A program made the position numbers and the translations under genes. Positions 7,067 through 14,726 of a stretch of 24,294 nucleotides of DNA are shown in pieces; position 1 is the first letter of the stretch; each line of letters starts with the position of its first letter. The stretch comes from Candidatus Rokuibacteriota bacterium (GTDB taxonomy: Bacteria > Methylomirabilota > Methylomirabilia > Rokubacteriales > CSP1-6). The stretch spans positions 8,133-32,426 of the forward strand of contig QHRS01000009.1 of assembly GCA_003221435.1 (NCBI GenBank). The letters are read 5' to 3'. Under the pieces are notes generated by a model. It did not search any database. It saw only the letters and a program-made list of their open reading frames with translations, and was not told the DNA's origin.

Positions 7067-8363
7067 GACGGGAGACCGGCGAGGCTCCCGCCGAAGAAAC
7101 GGTCCCCAGCGCGCGCTCGAGGACCTTCAGGCCCTGCTCCAGCTCGTCGTCGGTGATGCTGAGCGGGCCGAGGAAGCGGACGACGTTCTTGTGCGCGCCC
7201 GCCTTGACGAGCACGAGGCCGGCGCGGAGCGCCTCGGCTATGACGGCGCTGGTCGCATCGGCGGCCGGCGTCTTCGTCTGGCGGTCCGTGACCAGTTCCA
7301 TCGCGACCATCGCGCCGAGCCCGCGCACGTCGCCGATCAGCTCCCACGACGCCTGCCACGCCTTGAAGGCGCGGGCCCCGTAGTCCTCGCGCTCGAGTAT
7401 CTCGATGACCTTGAGAGCGGCGGCGCACGCGACCGGATTGCCGCCGTAGGTCGTGCCGAGCCCGCCGGGCGGGATCGCGTCCATCACGTCCCGCCGCCCG
7501 ATCACCGCCGAGAGCGGCAGCCCGTCCGCGATCGACTTCGCCACCGCCATGAGGTCGGGCACGACGTCGAAGTGCTCGATGCCGAAGCGGCGGCCGGTGC
7601 GGTAAAACCCCGTCTGGATCTCGTCGGCGATGAACAGGATGTTCCGCGTCCGGCAATAGGCTGAAACCCCCTGGACGAAGGCCGCGGGTGGGACCACGAA
7701 GCCGCCCTCCCCCTGGACCGGCTCCATGATCGTCGCCGCGACGCGGTCCGCGCCGACCTTGTCGACCAGCCGCCGGAACGCCTGGACACAGGACGCCGCG
7801 GTCTTCGCCTCTGACCCGGAGCTCGAGCGATAGACGTACGGGAACGGACTGCGATAGACCTCGGGCGCGAGCGGCCCGAAACCCTCGCTGCGCGCCCGGC
7901 TCGTGAGCGAGAGCGCCACGAGGGTTCGCCCGTGGAAGGCGTTCTCGAAGGTGATGACGGCGGGCCGGCCTGTCGCGTAGCGCGCGATCTTCACCGCATT
8001 CTCGACCGCCTCCGCGCCGGAGTTGATCAGCATCACCTTCTTGTCGACTGCTCCGGGCGTGATTTCGCAGAGGCGCTCGGCCAGGCGCACGTACGGCTCG
8101 TACATCAGCACGTGGAAGGAGGCATGAAGCATCCGGCCCGCCTGCTCGCTGACCGCCTCCACCACCTCGGGATGGTTGGCGCCCGCGTTGAGCGCGCCGA
8201 TGCCGCCGGCGAAATCGATGTACCGGTTGCCGTCGACGTCGGTAACGGTGGCGCCCGTCGTCGAAGCGGCGAAGACCGGATGCTGCTGATCGAGGCCGCG
8301 GGCGACATATTGCTTGCGCAACTTCATCAGCTCTCGGGATCGCGGGCCGGGGATCGCTGACAT
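7032..8363 (-). CDS. gabT: Class-III aminotransferase, GabT-like
   Basis: This is a PLP-dependent class-III aminotransferase of about 443 residues, close to 4-aminobutyrate transaminase, which moves the amino group of GABA or a similar omega-amine to 2-oxoglutarate. Visible are INSGAEAVENAVKIAR (cofactor phosphate region), FENAFHGRT, the Asp in IADEIQTG and the PLP lysine in AVAKSIADGLPLSAVIG. ATG at 8363 is chosen because GGGAG lies about ten bases upstream; an in-frame ATG at 8396 has no ribosome site at normal distance. The last 20 or so residues (SSAGASPVSRHARPARTR) go beyond the usual GabT end and are antisense to an amidase remnant, so the original stop may have been lost. The gene stands alone; exact substrate is uncertain. 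Confidence 0.87.
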   Translation of the reverse strand: MSAIPGPRSRELMKLRKQYVARGLDQQHPVFAASTTGATVTDVDGNRYIDFAGGIGALNAGANHPEVVEAVSEQAGRMLHASFHVLMYEPYVRLAERLCEITPGAVDKKVMLINSGAEAVENAVKIARYATGRPAVITFENAFHGRTLVALSLTSRARSEGFGPLAPEVYRSPFPYVYRSSSGSEAKTAASCVQAFRRLVDKVGADRVAATIMEPVQGEGGFVVPPAAFVQGVSAYCRTRNILFIADEIQTGFYRTGRRFGIEHFDVVPDLMAVAKSIADGLPLSAVIGRRDVMDAIPPGGLGTTYGGNPVACAAALKVIEILEREDYGARAFKAWQASWELIGDVRGLGAMVAMELVTDRQTKTPAADATSAVIAEALRAGLVLVKAGAHKNVVRFLGPLSITDDELEQGLKVLERALGTVSSAGASPVSRHARPARTRARS

Positions 8364-8505
8364 CGCATCACGCTCCCACGGCGAGCCGGTCACCATATCC
8401 GAACCCGCGCATTGCCAAGCTCCTCACCCTCCTTCAGTGTACGCGTCCCCAGGGACATCTCCTCGTTTCTTTAGTCGGCAAGAGTGTTCCACCCGATCCT
8501 CCCCA

Positions 8506-8562
8506 GACCACGTGCACGTTCGTCAGCACGAGGCCAGATCGGGAGACGACGAAGCCGCTCCA
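8506..8562 (-). pseudogene. Remnant of a trypsin-like (HtrA/S1C) protease
   Basis: The minus strand encodes WSGFVVSRSGLVLTNVHVV, the hallmark segment around the catalytic His of HtrA-like serine proteases (compare GSGFVVS and TNAHVV in that family). The frame stops at 8434 without the Asp or Ser catalytic segments and has no start of its own. It overlaps the 3' tail of the broken phosphatase in another frame. Only about 19 residues match, so this is suggestive, not proven. Nothing further is recognised between here and the aminotransferase start. Confidence 0.42.
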
Positions 8563-9367
8563 CTCGGCCCGCGGCGCCATCTGCGTGCCGCTCCAGCCAG
8601 GCCAGCCAGGACGCTCGCGACAGACCTGACCATGCGCAGGCGCCATTCTATCTGGATCACCTGAACTGTGATGTTGTCCGGGCCGCCCCGCCGGTTCGCG
8701 AGCGACACGAGTCGCTCGCACGCCCGATGCGGCGACGCAGCTTGGGCGAGTCGTCGGATCTCGTTCGGCGTCACGAGCCGGCTGAGACCGTCCGTACAGA
8801 GCACCAGGGTATCTCCGGTGATCAATGGCAACGGCCCATGGACATCTACCGTCACTTCACGGGAAGTCCCTAGCGCGCGAAGGATAATGTTGGGCCTTTC
8901 TGGACCAGCTCAGACACCAGAGAGTGATCCTCTGTCAGCTGCCGAATCTGCGTTCCTCGGATGAGGTACGCGCGACTGTCTCCGACATGGGCGACGAACG
9001 CCTCGTGATCTCGGACGACGAGCATCGTCAAGGTCGTGCCCATGCGGGGCTCACCGACGTCGCGCTGACCCTCGCGATAGACAACCGTGTTCGCCGTCTG
9101 CACGCTCAGGTGGAGAGCGCGAGGAAGCATCTCTGGAAGCGCGTGATCGTAGTAGACATCCCGAATCGTCTCGACCGCGAGGCGACTCGCCACGTCCCCT
9201 CGCGCATGGCTGCCCATCCCGTCGGCGACGACGAAGAGCCGTCCACGAGTGCGCAACACCGCGGGGTCGGCGGGTTCGAAGGCGCCAAAGCAATCCTCGT
9301 TTCGCGTCCGCACCCTCCCTGGGTCGGTGAGGTTGGCGAACGTGACGAGGGCTGGCCGATCAGGCAC
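8523..9367 (-). pseudogene. PP2C-family Ser/Thr phosphatase, frame broken
   Basis: GTG at 9367 opens a PP2C phosphatase that would reverse phosphorylation by the neighbouring kinase. Metal-site motifs are clear: RTRNEDCFG, VVADGMGSHARGD, GTTLTML and VAHVGDSRAYLIR. The frame ends at TAG 8870 just after ELVQKG. In a second frame the protein resumes as NIILRALGTSREV, then LVLCTDGLSRLV and RRGGPDNITV, which carry the last metal aspartates. The family normally has about 12-15 residues between those two blocks, so an out-of-frame deletion of some 40 bases is likelier than one missing base. After IQIEWRL the second frame runs without PP2C similarity to 8523. It lies 60 bases after the lipoprotein gene of the kinase cluster. 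Confidence 0.8.
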
Positions 9368-9427
9368 CGGCGGAGACCTGTTCGCAGGAGGGCATTGCTG
9401 GCAACGTCGCCGCCTGGGGCGAACCGA

Positions 9428-10165
9428 TCACCGGATGCCCTGTTTGGCGCCGGGTGGTTCGTTTGCCTGCACGTCACGGATGAGGACCTGGACGGCCGGT
9501 GGAGCCTGCTGCTGGCAGAACCCCACCGAGCCGTCCAAGGCTGCGAGCCGTCGAATTTCCTCGCGGGCCCGTTCCTCCTGATCCAGGGCAAAGTGGGCGA
9601 GCACCAGGTAGCACCGAGTCTCTTTCAGGGCCCCCAGTCGTGCCGACGTCGGCGCCACCCTTTCAAGGTCGACCAGCCCCTCGCGAAGGGCGCCCACGGC
9701 TTTGCGGAACTTGGCAGCGTGATACGCCGCTTTCGCTTTCGTCAGCGACCTTTCCGGGGGGTTGGCTCGGCCCTCGGGCCGCGCGTCCTCGCCGAGCGCC
9801 GCGGCCAGCGCCCGGTGTTCGTTCGCCCATTCGGTCTTCCGGAGATTGCTGTAGACGTCGGCGAGGGCGCGGTACGTCTCTGCGAGTTCCTCCAGGCGGA
9901 GCGAGCGCTGCTCGATCCGCTCGACATCCCACAGTGCCCGGCGGAGCGACCGCAGCGCGACCGTGTGCTCGCCCGCCTTGAGCTGGACCAATCCTCGCTC
10001 GAGATTCGCCCGCTGAGCCGGATCCACTCCCGCCAACTTGTACTTGACCGACTTGGTCGCGTTGCTGACGTCCCCGGCGATCTCCCGTACCGTCGCACAG
10101 CCCGCGACCGTTTCGAGACACGCAACGAGGAGAAGAAGACGCGCGCGCGGCCGCCGCGTCGTCAT
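9428..10165 (-). CDS. Lipoprotein with TPR-like helical repeats
   Basis: ATG at 10165 overlaps the kinase stop as ATGA, so the two are coupled; longer upstream frames are shadows of the kinase. The 245-residue product begins MTTRRPRARLLLLVACLE and has a lipobox VAGC, giving Cys24 of a lipoprotein. The rest is Ala/Leu/Arg/Glu-rich alpha-helix with repeated helix pairs such as LAETYRALADVYSNL and AKAAYHAAKFRKAVGAL, as in TPR proteins. It would face the periplasm, possibly as a scaffold or sensor for the kinase. The family is not recognised, and the link to signalling rests on gene order. Confidence 0.72.
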   Translation of the reverse strand: MTTRRPRARLLLLVACLETVAGCATVREIAGDVSNATKSVKYKLAGVDPAQRANLERGLVQLKAGEHTVALRSLRRALWDVERIEQRSLRLEELAETYRALADVYSNLRKTEWANEHRALAAALGEDARPEGRANPPERSLTKAKAAYHAAKFRKAVGALREGLVDLERVAPTSARLGALKETRCYLVLAHFALDQEERAREEIRRLAALDGSVGFCQQQAPPAVQVLIRDVQANEPPGAKQGIR

Positions 10166-11412
10166 TCGGCGACGAACCGGCCACTCGTGAAGTCGTAGCT
10201 CACACGGATAGGATCGTCCGGGGTGTGTCGTGACGTGACATTGATCAGGCGTTCCGGGCTGCGCTGGCCTTTCGTCCTGAAATGGACCCGATGGTCGCCC
10301 AACGAAATTCGAAGGCACGCCTTCGGGGTGTGCCCGGCGAACCGCCCATCCACGTACACGGTCGCGAATGGAGTCGCGTTCACGCTCATGCACGCCGACT
10401 CGCGTGACGCCGACGACTCTACGGTACGACCCAGAGCCGGCAAACGGCTCCAGCCAGCCCAAGCGCCCACGCTCAGAACGAGGACGCCCACTGCGCCAGC
10501 TGCCACCAGGCGCGGGCGCGTTGCCAGGGCCGCCCTTGGCCACCCACTCGCATGCCCCGGCGCTTCGAGCGGGGCGGTCGGCGATGCCAAGGCCTGCGCG
10601 AGCGCATTCGCGAGTGCCTTGGCGCTCGGGTACCGTGCCGCCGGCTCCTTTGCCAATGCCCGGGCGGCCACCGCCTCAAGGGCGGGCGAGAGCGACGGAT
10701 CCTGCTGACGGAGGGGCACGGGCTCCACGTGAACGATCTGGTACAGCACGGCAGCGAGTTCATCGGCCTTGAATGGACTTACCCCGGTCAGCGCCTCGTA
10801 GAGGACGACGCCGAGCGCAAACTCGTCGCTTCGGGCATCGGCCACCTCACCCTTGACCTGCTCCGGAGACATGTAGGCGGGCGTCCCGAGCATCGCACCC
10901 GTTTGTGTGTGATGGGCCCCCGCGATCCGGGCAATGCCAAAGTCGGTGACTTTCACGGCTCCGTCCGCACCGACGAGGATGTTGCTGGGCTTGATATCCC
11001 TGTGCACGACGTGCTGTCCGTGCGCGTACTCGATGGCCTCGCACACCTGCATCACCAGCCGCACGGCTTCCTCTGACGGAAGCGGACCGTTGGCGGCGAT
11101 GACGTCCGCCAACGTCCGCCCTTCGACGTACTCCATGACGATGTAGGGCTTGGCGTCGAGTTCCCCGACATCGTGAACCGTCACGATCGATGGATGGGTG
11201 AGCCGCCCGGCGGCGACGGCCTCCTGAAGGAACCGCCGCTTCAGTGCCGCGTCCGACTCGTGCGCGCTGATGGGGTCCAGGCGGAGAATCTTCACGGCGA
11301 CCATGCGACCGAGCTCGTAGTCCCAGGCCTTGTAGACGACGCCCGCGGTTCCCCGGCCCAGCTCGGCGAGGATCTCGTAGAGACCGAGCTTCAGATCGAG
11401 CGAATCAGCCAC
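10162..11412 (-). CDS. Transmembrane Ser/Thr protein kinase (PknB-like) with PEGA-like C-terminus
   Basis: The 416-residue protein has a complete eukaryotic-type kinase domain: Gly-rich loop GRGTAGVV (19-26), ATP lysine 41 in VAVKIL, catalytic HRDIKPSN (Asp139), DFG at 157-159 and activation segment GTPAYMSPEQ. A single hydrophobic span follows at roughly 305-322, then a short extracytoplasmic tail with VNATPFATVYVDGRFAGHTP, typical of the PEGA domain. There are no PASTA repeats. It lies between a double-FHA gene, whose domains bind phosphothreonine, and a lipoprotein gene and PP2C phosphatase. The set forms a phosphorylation/dephosphorylation module. The signal and targets are unknown. Confidence 0.92.
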   Translation of the reverse strand: MADSLDLKLGLYEILAELGRGTAGVVYKAWDYELGRMVAVKILRLDPISAHESDAALKRRFLQEAVAAGRLTHPSIVTVHDVGELDAKPYIVMEYVEGRTLADVIAANGPLPSEEAVRLVMQVCEAIEYAHGQHVVHRDIKPSNILVGADGAVKVTDFGIARIAGAHHTQTGAMLGTPAYMSPEQVKGEVADARSDEFALGVVLYEALTGVSPFKADELAAVLYQIVHVEPVPLRQQDPSLSPALEAVAARALAKEPAARYPSAKALANALAQALASPTAPLEAPGHASGWPRAALATRPRLVAAGAVGVLVLSVGAWAGWSRLPALGRTVESSASRESACMSVNATPFATVYVDGRFAGHTPKACLRISLGDHRVHFRTKGQRSPERLINVTSRHTPDDPIRVSYDFTSGRFVAE

Positions 11413-11512
11413 TTCGGCGTCCCGGACGCGGTGCGCGGGCGCTCCACACGAAGCGCGTGGCGGGGAAGAAAGACCGCACCGTAGGGGGACGAGGCTGAAC
11501 GAGGCGCGCTCT

Positions 11513-12208
11513 TCAGCGCATCTCGTCCAAGAAGGTCAGCCGAAGCCCGCCAACGTCGATCCGATCTCCGCTCTGCAGCGTGGCACGGCGACTCGATTCT
11601 CCATTCACCTTCATCCCGTACCACCACGAGAGGTTGCGCACTTCGCAGTTGGATCCGTCGCGGACGATGAGAATGTGCTGCTTCGGACCACGGATCGGTA
11701 CCTGAAGATCGCAGAGTTCAGTTCGGCCCACCACCGTCGAACCGTTCGTCAGATAGTAAACCCCCTTCTTCCCCGATGCTTCCCATTGCAGCTGTGCCTG
11801 ACGTTTCTGCGCCATCGCTTGTCGCAGCTTCGCCATTTCTTCAGGCTGCAACAGCAGCGTGCCCGTGGATTGAGCGTTCGCGGCCGGAGCGGTTCGGACT
11901 TCGACGACCGGCTCCGCGGGGACGTGGTCGAAGAAGAGCGAGAATTTGCCGAACGAGAGCTCGTCGCCAGGCTTGAGCGCCCGATCTCCTTCCACGCGCT
12001 CTCCGTTGAGGAACGTGCCATTGCCCGTGCCGAGGTCTCGGACGACCCAGTGATCGCCTTCGAGGCGGATCTCGGCCTGCCGACGCGACACCGAGACATT
12101 GTCGATGACGACGTCCATGCCTTCTCCGCGACCGATCCGCATCACCGGCCCGTTGAGATCGTAGACTTTGAGCGGCCTTCGCTCTGCAACAAGCGTCAGT
12201 TTCGGCAT
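11513..12208 (-). CDS. Double FHA-domain protein
   Basis: From ATG 12208 (GGAGGG just upstream) the 231-residue protein has two forkhead-associated domains joined by a Gln/Ala-rich linker. Domain 1 (about 5-90) shows MRIGRGEGMDVVIDN, VSRRQAEIRL and NGTFLNGERVE, so the phosphothreonine-binding Arg, Ser and Asn are kept, while the usual His of SRxHA is Gln. Domain 2 (about 140-231) is more diverged: VVGRTELCDLQVPI and GMKVNGE. It is upstream of the kinase by 100 bases and is the likely phospho-dependent partner. The 300 bp above it, back to the corrected end of the propeller gene at 12508, shows no gene. Confidence 0.88.
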   Translation of the reverse strand: MPKLTLVAERRPLKVYDLNGPVMRIGRGEGMDVVIDNVSVSRRQAEIRLEGDHWVVRDLGTGNGTFLNGERVEGDRALKPGDELSFGKFSLFFDHVPAEPVVEVRTAPAANAQSTGTLLLQPEEMAKLRQAMAQKRQAQLQWEASGKKGVYYLTNGSTVVGRTELCDLQVPIRGPKQHILIVRDGSNCEVRNLSWWYGMKVNGESSRRATLQSGDRIDVGGLRLTFLDEMR

Positions 12209-12320
12209 CTCGCCCTCCGCTCTGTGAGGTCGACGGACAGACTCCTGCCGGGTGCCTATGCGCAGAGGCTCGGCCACGGGCGCCAGAGCGCGACAGGCGG
12301 GCCATCAATGAATCAAGCCC

Positions 12321-14303
12321 TCATTCCAGCTTTAGCAGATTGGACACCGTGATGTCGAGTAAGGCCGTTGGGTGTCCCGAGACCGGTGTTGCTCGGGAAG
12401 GCGCAGGGGGGGATGCGTGGTGTCTCCTTGTCCCGGCGCACGCTCCGGGTTCGCGGTTGCCGAACTGAAGGCTACACCGCCCTGCGGCGCTTACAGATCT
12501 TCTGACCTTACCTGGACATCTCGAGCCTGACGAGTCTGGGGACCGGGACTCGTTCGAGTAGACCGTCCAGATAGCTCCGTCGAACGCCTCCAGCTCCCTG
12601 ATGAAAAACCCCGAGGTCGGGACCCGATAGGTCACGAATGCTTCCCTCTCGGGATCGAACGCGACGATGGAATCCGAATCGGTGCCACTGATGTAGACGG
12701 TGTCGCGCTTGCCCGCGTTGCCGGTCCTGTCCACGAAGAGGTTGTAGTGGTAGGCGGTGCTGCCAGGCGGCGACTGTCTCTTCGGGCCGGGCGTCGCCCA
12801 GAACCTGAACCGCTCCGTCTTCGGCTCGAAGACGCCGACGTGCCCACTCACCAGCGGCAGCCAGACATTCCCCTTCGAATCGGTCCTCAGACGGCGCGGG
12901 CCGTAGCCCGGCGCGGGGACCTCCCACTGCTTGATGGTGTCGGTCGCGGGATCGTACCGGCCGATGGAGTTGCCGAAGGGCTGACTGAACCAGACCGTCC
13001 CGTCAGGGGCCACGTCGATTCCGTACAGGAAGCCCCCGATCGATTTGAACGCTACCGGCAGATCCCACTGTCGCTCGGTCTTGGTCTTGGGGTCATACAT
13101 GCAGAGAAGATCGATGTTGCCACTCAGCCAGTAGCGCCCCTGTTGGTCGATTCGGAGCGTATGAGTGTCGCACTTCGTCACGATGGGAATCCAACCCTCG
13201 GTCCGTGGGTCAAAGATAACGATGTCCCTGTTGCCCACAGGGAAAGCGCCGGCCCCGTCCTCGTCGGAGATGTCGGCCAAGATGACCAGCCGGCCGTCCT
13301 TGTCGACCTCCAAGGTGTGGGGGTTCGATTTCCAGGGGTAGACACTCCAGCTTTGAAAGGCCCACCGTTGGGCCGGCACGAATGGAATCTCCCAGACTTT
13401 CACCTGGCCGGACTCGATGTTCACGCCGTAGATCGTGCCCCAGCCGATGTCGCCGGTGTAGACCCATTTCCCCGTGGCGCCTCTGGGCGGGGCCGCTCCG
13501 ATCGCGGGGTCCCACACGTACGCAGCGGCCAGGTCGTGCTGGTAGGAGAAGGGCGTCCCAACCTCCCACTCGCTCAGCACGTACTCCGCAGCCTTCCCCG
13601 CGGGCCGGGGAGGGGCTTCGGGTGGAGTAGCTCCGCCTTTGATCTTCTCCGACCACGCGGCCAACGTGTCCAGGAGCAAGTCTCGATTCAGGAGGTTCGC
13701 GAAGCCGTCCATGTTACCGGCGAGCTTGAGGACCGCATCCCACTCGTCTCGGGTCTTCGGCCGCCGAGTGGCCGCTGTTCCCAGCTGATGGCAGAGCTGA
13801 CAGACCATGTTGAACTGGCCCATCCAATGCCGTCGATCCTGAAAGCCGGCCGCCTTCACCTTCGACTCGGATGGGACGTCGACCAGCGAGAGCCAATACT
13901 GGGCCGGATATTGGGCAGCCGTCTCCTTGGTACCCAACCTGTCCTGGGCCAGGTACTCGATGTTGACCACGGTTCCCGCCGAAACGTTTTTGATCCAGCG
14001 GTCAGCGTATCCGTAGACTCGTGCCCGAACCTGATAGGGGTTCGGGCCCGGAAGATCGCGGATCACGTAACGGCCGTTCTCGTCTGTCACGGCGGTCTTT
14101 CGAGGGTGGCTGGCGGTCGTTGAATTCACCGCGGTGACCCAGACCCCAGCCAGTGGGCGACCCCCCTCGGCTTTTACGATTCCCGCGATCCCCCGAGCCG
14201 GCGCATCCACGTCGGCTGCGAGCAGGGGTCTTGCCCACTGATAGAGCAGTGCCGCCAGGACGATGGCCAGAACAGGGACCGAGAGCTTTGCGCATGTTCT
14301 CAT
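12321..14303 (-). CDS. Secreted beta-propeller protein with carboxypeptidase-regulatory-like domain and haem-c motif
   Basis: ATG at 14303 has AGGAGG six bases upstream and begins with a membrane/signal segment (SVPVLAIVLAALLYQW) ending near LLAADVDA. Then come a carboxypeptidase-regulatory-like beta-sandwich (IAGIVKAEGGRPLAGVWV, DENGRYVIRDLPGPN), a single haem-c attachment motif CQLCH near residue 165, and a Vgb-lyase/SMP-30-like propeller with repeated blades such as GIDVAPDGTVWFSQPFGN and LRTDSKGNVWLPLV. One haem suggests electron transfer or an oxidase/lyase role in the periplasm, but the substrate is unknown. The frame is broken near 12545: the natural ending VPRLVRLEMSR with TAA at 12508 is in another frame, and the as-read frame runs on to 12321 as unrelated sequence. 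One base missing in CGGGTC would explain it. Confidence 0.78.
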   Translation of the reverse strand: MRTCAKLSVPVLAIVLAALLYQWARPLLAADVDAPARGIAGIVKAEGGRPLAGVWVTAVNSTTASHPRKTAVTDENGRYVIRDLPGPNPYQVRARVYGYADRWIKNVSAGTVVNIEYLAQDRLGTKETAAQYPAQYWLSLVDVPSESKVKAAGFQDRRHWMGQFNMVCQLCHQLGTAATRRPKTRDEWDAVLKLAGNMDGFANLLNRDLLLDTLAAWSEKIKGGATPPEAPPRPAGKAAEYVLSEWEVGTPFSYQHDLAAAYVWDPAIGAAPPRGATGKWVYTGDIGWGTIYGVNIESGQVKVWEIPFVPAQRWAFQSWSVYPWKSNPHTLEVDKDGRLVILADISDEDGAGAFPVGNRDIVIFDPRTEGWIPIVTKCDTHTLRIDQQGRYWLSGNIDLLCMYDPKTKTERQWDLPVAFKSIGGFLYGIDVAPDGTVWFSQPFGNSIGRYDPATDTIKQWEVPAPGYGPRRLRTDSKGNVWLPLVSGHVGVFEPKTERFRFWATPGPKRQSPPGSTAYHYNLFVDRTGNAGKRDTVYISGTDSDSIVAFDPEREAFVTYRVPTSGFFIRELEAFDGAIWTVYSNESRSPDSSGSRCPGKVRRSVSAAGRCSLQFGNREPGACAGTRRHHASPPAPSRATPVSGHPTALLDITVSNLLKLE

Positions 14304-14420
14304 CTGCGTCCTCCTGCCTTCCCGCTCTTGCGGTGCGATGGACGCCGGATCCCCGCCGTCCGTGTTCCGCGCTCGCGGTGTTGCCCATGAATTCTGCATA
14401 CTCGTCACGGAATGGAGGCC
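14304..14420. other. Leader region of the propeller gene, no gene seen
   Basis: Apart from the ribosome site next to the ATG at 14303, this stretch has no supported coding sequence, tRNA or obvious structured RNA. The whole 14304-14725 gap is accounted for by this leader, a promoter candidate, about 40 featureless bases and a 234-bp repeat unit. Confidence 0.5.
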
Positions 14421-14449
14421 AGGCTATTGAAGGAGACTCGGTCTGTCAA
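14421..14449 (-). promoter_or_regulatory. Sigma-70-like promoter for the propeller gene
   Basis: The minus strand has a perfect TTGACA (14449-14444), a 17-base spacer and TAGCCT (14426-14421), which keeps three of six -10 consensus bases. It points at the ATG at 14303 and implies a leader of about 110 bases. It lies only about 45 bases inside the end of the nearby repeat unit, which does not contribute the hexamers. Confidence 0.38.
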
Positions 14450-14492
14450 GCGGCCGTGCGGAACCGCCTCGACCCAACGAGCTGAGCCCCTG

Positions 14493-14726
14493 GTGCCGTT
14501 CCAAGTTACGAGCCAGACGAGGCCCGAGCGAGGACGCGACCCCCGCGTGCGCAGTCTCGCGCGTCGTCTCACCCATCGTCAACATGCCATGCGGCGCCTG
14601 TCGGAGAACCCGAGTTCGAGCGCCGGCTTCGCCGGCGCCATCCGTCCCTTGGGGGAGGCTCGGAGGGGGCCGCCGAGGCCCCCTTCGATGGGCAACGAAG
14701 TATGGCGAAGTAAATTGGAACGGTAC
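14493..14726 (+). repeat. 234-bp MITE-like unit with terminal inverted repeats, copy 3
   Basis: The left end GTGCCGTTCCAAGTTAC (14493-14509) and the right end GTAAATTGGAACGGTAC (14710-14726) are inverted repeats matching at 15 of 17 positions. Inside is the palindromic core (14599-14690) with its two hairpins and G-rich box. The right 130 bp are almost identical to the copy at 18635, the left 100 bp less so. There is no transposase frame, so the unit would be non-autonomous. Its right edge touches the TAG stop of the aldehyde dehydrogenase. No clear target duplication is visible. Confidence 0.78.

Noticed and set aside
12340..12400. Weak inverted repeats (GGACACC/GGTGTCC and CCCGAG/CTCGGG) after the propeller gene
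   Set aside because: Long loops, short stems and no T-run; could be chance in GC-rich DNA.
12747..14123. A 458-codon plus-strand open frame opposite the propeller gene
   Set aside because: Shadow of the real gene; no ribosome site or recognisable domain.
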